Virus record (IMG/VR): IMGVR_UViG_3300047510_000932
Span: 1 to 37,825 of that record
Source of the DNA: a virus
DNA: 37,825 nucleotides
Reading direction: 5' to 3' (one strand)
The notes under the pieces: generated by a model
The model's database searches: none
Seen by the model: only the letters and a program-made list of their open reading frames with translations
Told to the model about the DNA's origin: nothing
Part shown: positions 1 to 7,775 of the stretch, one piece after another
Layout: every line of letters starts with the position of its first letter
How positions within the stretch are numbered: position 1 is the first letter of the stretch
Made by a program: the position numbers and the translations under genes

Positions 1-345
1 AATATTATAACAGAAACATGTTATACTTCTAATTTTGTAAACCTCAGTGAAAAAACTTTTAAACCCATTATATGTAAACGACCATTTTTAATATTGGGGG
101 TACCGGGTTGTTTGCAGCATTTAAAAGATTTAGGATTTAAAACTTTTAATAAATGGTGGAACGAGAGCTATGATTTAGAATTAGACAATGCTAAACGTCT
201 GCAACAAGTTTATTATATTACAGAAAACATTTTAAATACACCGTTTGAAGATTTAAAAATAATGTTAAACGAAATGAATGATATATTAGAACATAACCAT
301 AATCATTTAAATTACGTGTCAAAACACTTAGTTCCATTAATTTAA
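1..345 (+). CDS. Glycosyltransferase-like protein, C-terminal part (cut by window edge)
   Basis: The frame is open from base 1 to the stop at 343-345, so this is the last 114 codons of a longer gene whose start lies outside the window. The translated end carries a block with SEKTFKP, then RPFLILGVPG, then LGFKTFNKWW. It lines up with the C-terminal third of the minus-strand protein at 337-1527 (SEKIYKP, QPFILFSQP, LGFRTF), so the two are paralogs. The pattern of an acidic residue, then EK.xKP, then P.I..G.P, then GF.TF recalls the nucleotide-sugar-binding half of GT-B-type glycosyltransferases such as fucosyltransferase-like families. That link is from memory of the pattern and the substrate is unknown. 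It is the only plus-strand gene seen and it overlaps its converging paralog by 9 bases at the stops. Confidence 0.75.
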   Translation, partial: NIITETCYTSNFVNLSEKTFKPIICKRPFLILGVPGCLQHLKDLGFKTFNKWWNESYDLELDNAKRLQQVYYITENILNTPFEDLKIMLNEMNDILEHNHNHLNYVSKHLVPLI

Positions 346-1527
346 AAATTTAAGTAACTCAAAATAGTAATCTTTATTATTGTTGTATCTAAATTTTAAA
401 TTATCGTAATTATGAACTAAAATATCTAAAAATTCTTTTGTCATGTCGTTTAATTGATTTTTTGGCATCGATAAAACTCTTTGAATTTGAGTTAATGCTG
501 CTAAAAATCGTTCTCTATCATTTTTTATATTATCATAATCTTCATTAATGTATTTAGAATGAAACGTTCTGAATCCCAACTCTCTAAGATATTTTAAACT
601 ATATGGTTGAGAAAATAATATAAAAGGTTGTAAAAATACCATAGGTTTGTAAATCTTTTCGCTAAAAAACATTTGATCTTCAATGTACTCAAAGTAAGTT
701 TCTGAAACTATGTGTAGATAAGAATTTAAATATTTTTCAATATTAAAATCATGTGTTGGATTATCAACTGCTAACTTAACATCATATTCTTTCGGCAAGG
801 TACTTATTAGATTTTTTTTCTGATATTTACGCAATGTTTTATAATTAAAAAAATATTTTTTTTCTATTTGTAGTATTTCGTCTAAATTTACAGCATTATC
901 TCCTATTCCCATAGTTAATATACCATCGTTTCTATAATCATATAGTTCTGTATATAACATTAATCTCTGTGCTTTAGGTCTTCGTTGCAGGCAAATAAAC
1001 TTATGATCTCGTGTTTTATTAGTAAATATATTTTCTAGAACAGTATGATATACAGTTTCATCGTGAAAATTAATAATATTTTCCCAGAAATTATAATAAA
1101 TGTTTTTTATACCCTTTTTTGATTTTTTTATTAAATTTCCTGTAATTAAAATAAAATCAGAATATTTTAAATTATATTTTTTTATAAGCTTATCATTTAA
1201 TAAATCTTCAAATCTAGATAACTCGTATCCTTCTAAAATATTAATGATAAGCAATTTGCATTTTTCATTTTTTATATCGTTTATGATATTGTCTGGAACA
1301 TCAAAATTATAATGATCAGCATAATGAAAAAAGTTACACGACAGATTAATGGGATAAAAATATTTTTTATGAAATTTTTCAGTCTTTATAAAATTGGTTT
1401 TTAAGAGATTAGGGAAAGTATCTAAAAATTTTTCACCAATCTCATAAAGAAGATTATTAAATTTTTTATCTAATCCATTGAATTTATATTCATCATTATA
1501 TGAATCAAAATATAAAGGAATTCTCAT
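337..1527 (-). CDS. Glycosyltransferase-like protein, paralog of the gene at 1-345
   Basis: 396 aa, strongly AT-rich. Roughly residues 274-325 hold the block shared with the convergent gene at the left edge: ETYFEYIEDQ, SEKIYKP, QPFILFSQP, LRELGFRTF. This resembles the donor-binding end of GT-B-like glycosyltransferases often seen in marine phage genomes. I see no DxD motif that I would call catalytic. The N-terminal part (residues 1-120) is Lys/Asn/Phe-rich and not recognisable. There is no signal peptide, so it probably acts in the infected cell's cytoplasm. Its ATG overlaps the stop of the radical SAM gene (TAATG), implying coupled translation as the last gene of the cassette that begins at 6663. 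Glycosyl transfer is inferred from the motif block and from three neighbouring glycosyltransferase-like genes; the acceptor is unknown. Confidence 0.65.
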   Translation of the reverse strand: MRIPLYFDSYNDEYKFNGLDKKFNNLLYEIGEKFLDTFPNLLKTNFIKTEKFHKKYFYPINLSCNFFHYADHYNFDVPDNIINDIKNEKCKLLIINILEGYELSRFEDLLNDKLIKKYNLKYSDFILITGNLIKKSKKGIKNIYYNFWENIINFHDETVYHTVLENIFTNKTRDHKFICLQRRPKAQRLMLYTELYDYRNDGILTMGIGDNAVNLDEILQIEKKYFFNYKTLRKYQKKNLISTLPKEYDVKLAVDNPTHDFNIEKYLNSYLHIVSETYFEYIEDQMFFSEKIYKPMVFLQPFILFSQPYSLKYLRELGFRTFHSKYINEDYDNIKNDRERFLAALTQIQRVLSMPKNQLNDMTKEFLDILVHNYDNLKFRYNNNKDYYFELLKFLN

Positions 1528-3038
1528 TATAATTTTTCTCTAATGTTCTTGCAAGAAGAATAAAAATTTTCCATTTCAGGAAAAGTTTTAAGAAAGTTTA
1601 ACCCTCTTCTGCTGTCAATTTGTTTAATAAAATCATAAAATTTTGCTTTATTTTTAATGTCATCGTTTTTGAGATACAACCTGTTTTCTATTATTCTTTT
1701 AAATTTTTCTAATTCAAATTTTTCAAATCCTAAATGTAATCTATAAGGATCTTCACTAGTATTATCTATCATAAAATTTAAACTTGGTATCATATAATTT
1801 AGTAAAAGCTCATCGTCGCAAAGCTGAACATCTAAAAATTCAGGATGTCTTAGATAAGGAATATCAACGCTAACTCTAATATCATTTATGGATTTTTTAA
1901 TTTTACTTTTTCTCAAATCATAACCTGTATTGTTATAAATTATGTCTCTTTTAGGGTTGTAGTTATATTCTTTTTTAAGCTCTAAAATCCATTTTAACAA
2001 ATCTGTAAAACTAGTAACAGCTAAAATGTTATATGTAGCCATTACAGTGCATTTTACAGAAGTCTTTTCTAAAAGCTCTTCAAAACGAGATTTTACTAAA
2101 TTAAAATCTAAGTCTGTTCTAGCGTATTCTGCTTTTTCTCCCCAGCTTTCTATGCTAGTATAAACTGTTATCTTTTTAAAATTAGCAGATTTTTCTAACT
2201 CAGTTATTTTATTTATAAAATTATCCCATATTTTTTGTGGAACACTTAAATTTGTGTTAATACTTAATTCTAAATCCTGTTTTGGGTTTTCTATTAAATA
2301 ATCTAAACTTTTAAGTGTGTTTTTATTAAGAAGAGGTTCACCGCCAGTTATTCTATAATGTTTTAAACTAGGATAAATTTCTGGAAACCATTTCCAAAAT
2401 GCTTCGATATAAGGATTATGCTCTCTATTAGGAATCGATATAGTATCTAAATCTTGCCAACCTTGTGCCCACTGAACACCACCATTACCATCGGTAATTT
2501 TTATAGGACCTTGCTGTTTTAATTCTTCAACCCATTTTGTGCTAAATTCGGGGCCGCAATATACACATTTTAAGTTACAAGCATTTCCAAAGCTTACCTC
2601 TAGATATGAGGGCTTAAAAAACTCTTCTCCTGTAGAATTTACAATAGAGTCGTATTCTTTGATTGCCCAATCTTCGCTGCTCTTATAATGTCTATCACTA
2701 GGATTTTTATTATCTTCAATTCTCCAACAATAATCACATTCGTTAGGACGAACACCGTTGAGCATTTCTTTTCTAGCAGCTTTTAAAACTGTAGTATTAA
2801 AAAGCGCAGCTGGATTTTTTTCTAACTCGTCTAATGGAATTTTGTGCTGTCTAGGATGATGACAGCTATGTACTAATCCTGAACCTAGATGCATAGTTAC
2901 TTGTGTAAATTTTGCTAAACATAAACTAGGGCTTATTGAATTAAGACCTTGTGTAACATTTTCTAAGTTATCAGAATTTTGAATTACCTTACCATTAGTA
3001 TCGATAACTAAATTTAAATCTTTAAAAGTTTTTTTCAT
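1527..3038 (-). CDS. Radical SAM protein with additional N-terminal cysteine set (twitch/SPASM-like)
   Basis: 503 aa. The radical SAM 4Fe-4S motif CxxxCxxC is clear as C154, C158, C161 within ACNLKCVYCG, followed by the SAM-binding TGGEPLL segment near residue 232 and a typical beta/alpha core to about residue 350. Before the core lie C40, C59, C101 and C104 (the last two as ECDYCW), which look like ligands for a second iron-sulfur cluster of the SPASM/twitch kind but placed N-terminally. Family knowledge: such proteins use a 5'-deoxyadenosyl radical to modify peptides, sugars or other small molecules. The substrate here is not evident. It lies between glycosyltransferase-like genes, which suggests sugar or glycoprotein modification (inference). 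A 65-base gap separates it from the upstream gene; its ribosome site is weak. Confidence 0.88.
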   Translation of the reverse strand: MKKTFKDLNLVIDTNGKVIQNSDNLENVTQGLNSISPSLCLAKFTQVTMHLGSGLVHSCHHPRQHKIPLDELEKNPAALFNTTVLKAARKEMLNGVRPNECDYCWRIEDNKNPSDRHYKSSEDWAIKEYDSIVNSTGEEFFKPSYLEVSFGNACNLKCVYCGPEFSTKWVEELKQQGPIKITDGNGGVQWAQGWQDLDTISIPNREHNPYIEAFWKWFPEIYPSLKHYRITGGEPLLNKNTLKSLDYLIENPKQDLELSINTNLSVPQKIWDNFINKITELEKSANFKKITVYTSIESWGEKAEYARTDLDFNLVKSRFEELLEKTSVKCTVMATYNILAVTSFTDLLKWILELKKEYNYNPKRDIIYNNTGYDLRKSKIKKSINDIRVSVDIPYLRHPEFLDVQLCDDELLLNYMIPSLNFMIDNTSEDPYRLHLGFEKFELEKFKRIIENRLYLKNDDIKNKAKFYDFIKQIDSRRGLNFLKTFPEMENFYSSCKNIREKL

Positions 3039-3074
3039 ATATTATTTTATTTCCGTTTTTTAATAGATAAGCTA

Positions 3075-3095
3075 GATCTGTAAAACTTATAGATC
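3075..3095 (-). other. Small inverted repeat between two cassette genes
   Basis: A 21-base near-palindrome, GATCT at each end, lies in the 65-base gap between the stop at 3104 and the start at 3038. The arms pair over nine positions with one mismatch on the transcribed strand and a 3-base loop. No T-run follows in the transcribed direction, so it is not a standard terminator. It might be a processing or attenuation site, or chance in AT-rich DNA. Confidence 0.3.
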
Positions 3096-3103
3096 GACAT
3101 CTA

Positions 3104-4024
3104 TTATAGTTTTTCTATAAACTTTTGGTATGGAATTCTTGTAGGAATTTGATAAACTTCTTTAAAAAATTTACTTTGTTGCTCGTTTAATGGGTTTTCT
3201 GATATTGGAATATCTAAGTTTGTTATCAGCTGTTTTCCGTAATCTATTATAATTTCTAATAAATTATCTTGTGTTATATTTTTTTCATTCCATAGAGAAT
3301 TTAAATATTCAAAATCTCTAACTTGTATGTAATCCCAGTCGGTGCACATTGTTTTAAACAACCCTTCTCGAGCTCCATAGATTGCCCATAACCCGTTTTT
3401 AACATCAGAGCCTACCATCGACCATATATATGCCCAGTGTAAACATCTCCAGTGATTATTTTTAAATTTTTCTTTATCTATTCGAATTCCTTGGTCAGTT
3501 GCAAGTTTTACCCCTTCTCGAAATCCTGCTCTCCAGGCTTGTTGAGGAGTTTCGTTGTTGTATACGTCTGAGTAACAACTGTTCATTTGAATATATTGCG
3601 CATCCCAACAAAAGTCAACTTGTGCATGAGCATTATTAATGTCAGCATTTTCATGAGTACGCATATTAAGAACATATTTTTTAGGCCATAATTTTAAACC
3701 ACCATTACCATACATAAGTCCATTAATTGTGTTTTTTCCGCACCAACTAATAACTGTATTGGTTAAATCAGAATGCTCTTCAAAATCTATTTCTTGATTC
3801 AAAAACTCTTCTCTTATACGATTATCACCGTCAACTGTGATAAATCTATCAGTTTCACTTAGTTCTGCACATGCTTTGTGTGCAGCATCTGAACCTTTTA
3901 CTCCGTGAACACGTTTAGCCCAGGGAACTTTCTTGCAAAGATCTGCATAGTTGCGTTCAGCATTGGGTTCATCATAACTTAGATAGATAATATCGTAGTC
4001 AATTATTTTAATTTTTTTTGTCAT
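3104..4024 (-). CDS. DxD-containing glycosyltransferase-like protein
   Basis: 306 aa. It opens with a beta-strand segment (IIDYDIIYLSYDEPNAERNY) followed by a KRVHGVKG segment and then FITVDGDNRI, where D65-G66-D67 sits at the position of the metal/nucleotide-sugar-binding DxD of GT-A folds. Downstream are a WCGKNTINGLMYGNGG segment and several conserved-looking Trp and Cys residues. I recognise this architecture as a glycosyltransferase-like family common in marine T4-like phages, without a known acceptor. It starts inside the stop of the upstream 205-aa gene (ATGA overlap), so translation is coupled. No signal peptide or membrane segment is seen. The call rests on the DGD motif and the GT-A-like N-terminus; donor and acceptor are unknown. 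Confidence 0.68.
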   Translation of the reverse strand: MTKKIKIIDYDIIYLSYDEPNAERNYADLCKKVPWAKRVHGVKGSDAAHKACAELSETDRFITVDGDNRIREEFLNQEIDFEEHSDLTNTVISWCGKNTINGLMYGNGGLKLWPKKYVLNMRTHENADINNAHAQVDFCWDAQYIQMNSCYSDVYNNETPQQAWRAGFREGVKLATDQGIRIDKEKFKNNHWRCLHWAYIWSMVGSDVKNGLWAIYGAREGLFKTMCTDWDYIQVRDFEYLNSLWNEKNITQDNLLEIIIDYGKQLITNLDIPISENPLNEQQSKFFKEVYQIPTRIPYQKFIEKL

Positions 4025-4638
4025 CCTACAACCTTATAAGCATACGAGTCAAAATACTTGTTTGTGTATATACTTACATCTCTACCGTGAAATTCAAAAT
4101 CAAACTTGAATGGAATTTTTACTTCTTTTTCAATTAACATCTCTAACTCGATATAGAGAGTTCTATATAAGATATTGGGATCGTCTTTTTTTGTAACACT
4201 TAGCAAAATTTTGTCATACAAAGAAAGACCGTGTTCTTTTACAAATTCTAAAGTAGTATTGTCTATGGAAATATTCCAAGTACTGTTTTTAAGATTTTGG
4301 ACTATAATTAAGTCTGCAGACTTACTGCTGTGTTTGGGTATTTGATATAGAACTTTATCATAAGTTGTTAAGGAATTTTTTTCGTTAATATGTTTTAATA
4401 TTACTGTTTTAGTTGCAACGTCATACGCAATTTGATAATCACCTGTCTTTTTTTCTCCAGTTAAAAAAGATTCTGCTGCTTTACGTTCAATTTCTAAAAT
4501 TTCATATTCAGTAACTTCTTTACGTGAAGAAATTTTATGAATAGTTCCTTCAGTTTTGTCGTAATAGATATAGGCTAAATTTGCCGATTGTGTATCAATT
4601 TTTATTTTTTGGAACAAAGACTGTAAATTATTTGTCAT
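4021..4638 (-). CDS. Protein of unknown function in glycosyltransferase cassette
   Basis: 205 aa, not recognised. The sequence alternates short beta-like stretches (ANLAYIYYDK, DYQIAYDVATKTVILKH, STWNISIDNTTLEFV) with one charged helix around residues 42-60 (EILEIERKAAESFL). It has no cysteines, signal peptide or transmembrane segment. The C-terminal part (FDFEFHGRDVSIYTNKYF) looks like a beta-sandwich edge. It overlaps the upstream glycosyltransferase gene by 11 bases and the downstream one by 4, so it is embedded in the operon and probably made in step with its neighbours. An accessory or acceptor-binding role in the glycosylation cassette is possible but only from context. Confidence 0.7.
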   Translation of the reverse strand: MTNNLQSLFQKIKIDTQSANLAYIYYDKTEGTIHKISSRKEVTEYEILEIERKAAESFLTGEKKTGDYQIAYDVATKTVILKHINEKNSLTTYDKVLYQIPKHSSKSADLIIVQNLKNSTWNISIDNTTLEFVKEHGLSLYDKILLSVTKKDDPNILYRTLYIELEMLIEKEVKIPFKFDFEFHGRDVSIYTNKYFDSYAYKVVG

Positions 4639-5473
4639 TTAATCTTTTCCTATACTTTTCTTTAGCATCTGTAACACTTACAAAGTCTTTTTCAGTATAA
4701 TGAAATATTCCTGTTTGTTGATAATTACCAATTTTTAGATTACATTCGTCATCTAAGTATGCACTTATTGTTCGTTGCCAATTATGTGATGACATTTCCC
4801 AATTTTGAACACGAGACTTCATGTGAACAAATGAGGGTATTAACGTTTTTGTATTTGTAACTAAGTGTTTGCAATCTAAAAGTTCTACTGCGATAGCAGC
4901 ACACACATCCATACTAGCAAAATCAGGAGTATTTTCTGTTAAAAATATACTGTAAAATTTTTCCCAATTTTTAAACACAATTTCTAAATTGTCAAAGAAA
5001 TTTTGTGTAAAATTAGACTTTTTAAAATAATAAATTCCAGTGTACAAGTTTGGCAATTTATTATTTGTAAAAGTTTTTCTATAGTAATCGTCGGAAACTA
5101 TCTCGTTACGATAAGTTAAAACATTTGTAGTAAAAAATAAATCATAGTTTTTAAAATATTTCCACCAATGATCGATATTTTCTAACACAATCATGTCTGT
5201 GTCCATTACAATAGTTTCATCGTACGGTGTAGAATAGTAAACTTTCCATCTGTTTTCAATTTTCCAATCACTACTAACTGCAAGATCGTCCCAAGGAATT
5301 TCAATTATTTTATCAAAAAGTTCTGCATCGTTTTTTGAAATTTTATCGTTAGTAATAATAGAAATCGGAAGATTGGGATTAGTTAGTTTTAAACTGAGTG
5401 CTAGCACTATTGCTTGTTCTACATAATTAATCTTATAATTATTTTGTGCAACAATTACTATACCTTTAGACAT
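4628..5473 (-). CDS. GT-A-type glycosyltransferase (tandem copy 2)
   Basis: 281 aa. It starts with a Rossmann-like strand-helix-strand (MSKGIVIVAQNN, then PISIITND) and carries IVMDTDMIVLEN with D91-T92-D93. This is the DxD motif that binds Mn2+ and the nucleotide sugar in GT8/glycogenin-like enzymes. Residues around 120-140 (LFFTTNVLTYRNE) and 155-165 (LYTGIYYFKKS) fit the acceptor side of that fold. It is a clear paralog of the next gene upstream: same MSKG start, same N(N/S)x(K/Q)I(N/D)YV(E/K)Q segment, same PISIIT strand. It begins within the last codons of that gene (8-base overlap). A soluble cytoplasmic enzyme adding a sugar to an unknown acceptor is the best reading. Confidence 0.8.
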   Translation of the reverse strand: MSKGIVIVAQNNYKINYVEQAIVLALSLKLTNPNLPISIITNDKISKNDAELFDKIIEIPWDDLAVSSDWKIENRWKVYYSTPYDETIVMDTDMIVLENIDHWWKYFKNYDLFFTTNVLTYRNEIVSDDYYRKTFTNNKLPNLYTGIYYFKKSNFTQNFFDNLEIVFKNWEKFYSIFLTENTPDFASMDVCAAIAVELLDCKHLVTNTKTLIPSFVHMKSRVQNWEMSSHNWQRTISAYLDDECNLKIGNYQQTGIFHYTEKDFVSVTDAKEKYRKRLNDK

Positions 5474-6317
5474 GTTCTATATCCTGTTCATCGATTACAC
5501 GTTGTAAACTTAGTTTATTCATAACATGTACATTTAAATTGTCAGTCTTTAAAAGTGTATATTCGCCCAGTCTGTCTTCTTTGCTTACTAAAAATGTCAT
5601 AGCAGTGTCTTGATGTTTTATTAAAATATCTTTGTCTGTTATGTAATATATTTTACCAGGCAATTTTTTTGCAAAATTACCTTTTTGAAATCCGTTCATA
5701 ATATGAACAGCTATACTGAAGGCGTAGTCATTTCTATAAATAGTGCTAGGTAATCTATATACACGTACATAATGATCCCATTCTTCTTTAATGTGTTTTA
5801 CTAAATTAAAAAATATTTTGTTTTCTTCTGTTTTTGTAAAATAAACTGCTGTGGCCCAATAAAAATCAATGCCTGTATCACTTACTCGACTAAATTCTAC
5901 TGTATTTCTAACTTGACTAAGATCGTAAGAATCTTCATAGATCATAAAATCATTAGAAGAATTAAACACAGATTTTAATAGAGTGTTGTTTATAATAAAG
6001 TCAGTGTCTAGCAGTAACGTTTGATCATATGGGGTTAAATCATAAGCATTGATTCTAGTGCCGTTTTGCCACTGTACTATTTTTTGACTGTATTCTCCGT
6101 CAAAAAGAATTCGTCGATTGTTGTCTTTTTGTTGAAAATTAATTATTTTATCAAAAATTGAAAAATCAAAACAATCTTTTAAATATCCAGGACTATCAGT
6201 AATAATACTAATCGGAACATCTAAAAATTTTTGTATTCTTTTAGCAAGATACACAGATTGTTTTACATAGTCAATTTGACTATTATTGTTTGCTATTAGC
6301 AGGACACCTTTACTCAT
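5466..6317 (-). CDS. GT-A-type glycosyltransferase (tandem copy 1)
   Basis: 283 aa. It has the same plan as the following gene: MSKGVLLIANNN, IDYVKQSVYLAKRI, PISIITD, and TLLLDTDFIINN with D104-T105-D106 as the metal/nucleotide-sugar-binding DxD of GT-A enzymes. Between the PISIITD strand and the DxD it has a longer charged segment (about residues 60-95) than its paralog, so the two probably differ in acceptor or donor. Further on, FYWATAVYFTKTEENK matches the position of LYTGIYYFKKS in the paralog. It overlaps the 117-aa gene upstream by 8 bases (ATGAGTAA) and the next gene by 8 bases (ATGTCTAA), the same junction design twice, which fits a tandem gene duplication. Confidence 0.8.
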   Translation of the reverse strand: MSKGVLLIANNNSQIDYVKQSVYLAKRIQKFLDVPISIITDSPGYLKDCFDFSIFDKIINFQQKDNNRRILFDGEYSQKIVQWQNGTRINAYDLTPYDQTLLLDTDFIINNTLLKSVFNSSNDFMIYEDSYDLSQVRNTVEFSRVSDTGIDFYWATAVYFTKTEENKIFFNLVKHIKEEWDHYVRVYRLPSTIYRNDYAFSIAVHIMNGFQKGNFAKKLPGKIYYITDKDILIKHQDTAMTFLVSKEDRLGEYTLLKTDNLNVHVMNKLSLQRVIDEQDIEHV

Positions 6318-6663
6318 GATTGATTAATTTTTCAACACTTCTATTAGATTTTAATTTACTATAATCATAGTAATATTTGTTTAAAGCTTGAAAGTATTGA
6401 TCTTGAATATCTTCTAAAAACTTAGATAGATCTGTAATAGAAACAGGTATTTCGTTGTCATCTACAAACACAGTATCAGTAGTAATATCTTTTTCTACTA
6501 ACATGTTAGCATAATTAATTAATTCTATACTAATAGTAAATTGACTACCATTATAAAAATAAATTAAGCTTTCTTTGAATTGCTCTTGTAAAACTCTACG
6601 TTGATTTGAAAGAGTTTTCATATAATTGGCAAATTCTAATGCTTTTTCAAGGCGCTCGTCCAT
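6310..6663 (-). CDS. Conserved small phage protein, first gene of the cassette
   Basis: 117 aa, Tyr/Leu/Lys/Glu-rich, mostly helical by eye: an N-terminal helix (residues 1-30, MDERLEKALEFANYMKTLSN), a short strand pair (LIYFYNGSQFTISIELI), a second beta segment (DTVFVDDNEIPVSI), then a long C-terminal helix with many Tyr (YFQALNKYYYDYSKLKSNRS). I remember similar short proteins in marine T4-like phages but know no function. The start is firm: GGAGGT at 6668-6673 sits four bases before the ATG. It is the promoter-proximal gene of the operon running to 337 and overlaps the first glycosyltransferase by 8 bases. Confidence 0.78.
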   Translation of the reverse strand: MDERLEKALEFANYMKTLSNQRRVLQEQFKESLIYFYNGSQFTISIELINYANMLVEKDITTDTVFVDDNEIPVSITDLSKFLEDIQDQYFQALNKYYYDYSKLKSNRSVEKLINHE

Positions 6664-6667
6664 ATAT

Positions 6668-6673
6668 ACCTCC
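6668..6673 (-). promoter_or_regulatory. Strong ribosome-binding site of the cassette's first gene
   Basis: The minus strand reads GGAGGT, a near-full Shine-Dalgarno sequence, four bases before the ATG at 6663. It is the best such site in the cassette and supports high translation of the 117-aa leader gene. Confidence 0.75.
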
Positions 6674-6683
6674 GATTTAGTAA

Positions 6684-6712
6684 AGTATATATGGAAAATC
6701 TTTAAAAGTCAA
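6684..6712 (-). promoter_or_regulatory. Near-consensus sigma70-type promoter for the glycosyltransferase/radical SAM cassette
   Basis: On the minus strand TTGACT (6707-6712) and TATACT (6684-6689) are separated by exactly 17 bases. Each hexamer is one base away from the bacterial consensus. Transcription would start about 6677, giving a very short leader before GGAGGT and the ATG at 6663. No [AG]ATAAATA late box is present in this gap, in contrast to gaps between the structural genes. This implies the cassette can be transcribed by unmodified host RNA polymerase, so early or throughout infection (inference). Confidence 0.72.
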
Positions 6713-6724
6713 TCAGTTAGTGAA

Positions 6725-7726
6725 TTAAAGTGTAGATATATTTGTACCTGTTGGCAAATCTGCCGTAGGTATTACTACAGTATCAGTTACTGTACCGTTA
6801 ATATTAACTGAGCCGTCAGGCTGTAGAAGTTTAAGAGCGCTAGTAAAATTGCCTAACACAGGCTCGTCGATACCAAAAGTAAGATTATTAGGAAGTCCGT
6901 CCTCAAACTCTATTCTAAACTGTAGTTCTCTATCATTAAGCTGTAGTGCTCTAATATAATAATGATTACGAGCGTAGGTTGCGCCGCCAGTTTGATCATA
7001 ACATAGCTGATATGTTGATGTTAAATTATAATTTCCAATTGAGTAACTTGAACCAATACCGTTATTAGACACTGTCTGATTAGCTTTAAAACTAATAGTT
7101 CCCATGGCATTTAACTGGGTTTGCCAATCTAAAGTCTTTTGTTGTGTTCCTGTGTATGCAACAGATGCATTAAATCTTATTTCGCCGCCTGCGTTAAAAA
7201 ATTGTCGTCTCTGTTGCGCATCATCAAATGTAACTTTTACAATGTGTACAATAGTACCATTCCATGATCCTTGTGTGGCAAATACTCGTGTACTGGCTAC
7301 TGGAGCTCCTGCTGTTGTAAGAAGATTTACTTCAGCAGCCTGCGTAGCAGCATTTATTAAAAGTCTATCTGTTTCTATATTTGTTGCTAGAGTTTCTAAT
7401 GCCTGAATATATGCTAGTTCAATTATATCTGCGCTAGGATTAGTAGCAAAGCCGCCTTCTACAAAAGGATTTATGGTAGTAGCACCAGCGCCAACTTGAT
7501 GAACTCGTAAACGTATTAAGTCAATATAAAGGTTTTCGTATTGTTCTGCTGTAACTTTGTCAGTTGCTAATCCGTTAGTGTTGAAATTTCCCACTACGGC
7601 TGTAGTAGAAAACGCCTGGCCATATCCATAATTAGGTGTAGATACTACAGAATTTCCTAATATTTTATTTACTAAAGTTCTAAGCGTATTATATCTGCTC
7701 GCTGCTATAGGTATAGTTGTGGACAT
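6725..7726 (-). CDS. Virion structural protein, paralog of the gene at 7776-8705
   Basis: 333 aa, low in Cys, rich in Asn/Thr/Gln/Ala and beta-strand patterns, typical of tail or fibre components. It aligns along its length with the 309-aa gene just upstream: RYNTLRTLVNKILGN vs RLNNLQARVELILGN, YGYGQ vs QNGYGQ, RLRVHQVGAG vs RARIHQVGPG, SWNGTIVHIVKVTF vs PWNGLIVHEVQVNF, RRQFFNAGGEIRF vs RRHFFNTGGEIWF, and SIGNYNL vs SIGNYDL. This pair-type protein occurs in marine T4-like phages; no biochemical role is known to me. It has its own late promoter box (7744-7751) and a good AAGGGG ribosome site (7733-7738). It is the last of the structural genes before the glycosyltransferase cassette. Confidence 0.8.
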   Translation of the reverse strand: MSTTIPIAASRYNTLRTLVNKILGNSVVSTPNYGYGQAFSTTAVVGNFNTNGLATDKVTAEQYENLYIDLIRLRVHQVGAGATTINPFVEGGFATNPSADIIELAYIQALETLATNIETDRLLINAATQAAEVNLLTTAGAPVASTRVFATQGSWNGTIVHIVKVTFDDAQQRRQFFNAGGEIRFNASVAYTGTQQKTLDWQTQLNAMGTISFKANQTVSNNGIGSSYSIGNYNLTSTYQLCYDQTGGATYARNHYYIRALQLNDRELQFRIEFEDGLPNNLTFGIDEPVLGNFTSALKLLQPDGSVNINGTVTDTVVIPTADLPTGTNISTL

Positions 7727-7743
7727 TCTTCACCCCTTCGAAG

Positions 7744-7751
7744 TATTTATT
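7744..7751 (-). promoter_or_regulatory. T4-type late promoter box for the 333-aa structural gene
   Basis: The minus strand reads AATAAATA followed by CTTCG, 17 bases upstream of the ATG at 7726, in the 49-base gap after the paralogous gene. It matches the T4 late -10 element TATAAATA at seven of eight positions and recurs in other gaps here. Confidence 0.6.
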
Positions 7752-7775
7752 TTAATTATATGCTAATAAAATAAA

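Noticed and set aside
3075-3095. Inverted repeat as a rho-independent terminator
   Set aside because: The stem is AT-rich with a mismatch, and no T-run follows on the minus strand; listed only as a possible structure.
3039-3103. Late or sigma70 promoter before the radical SAM gene
   Set aside because: ATAAAATA differs from the late box seen elsewhere, and the best -35/-10 pair (TTTACA-N16-TAAAAA) is poor.
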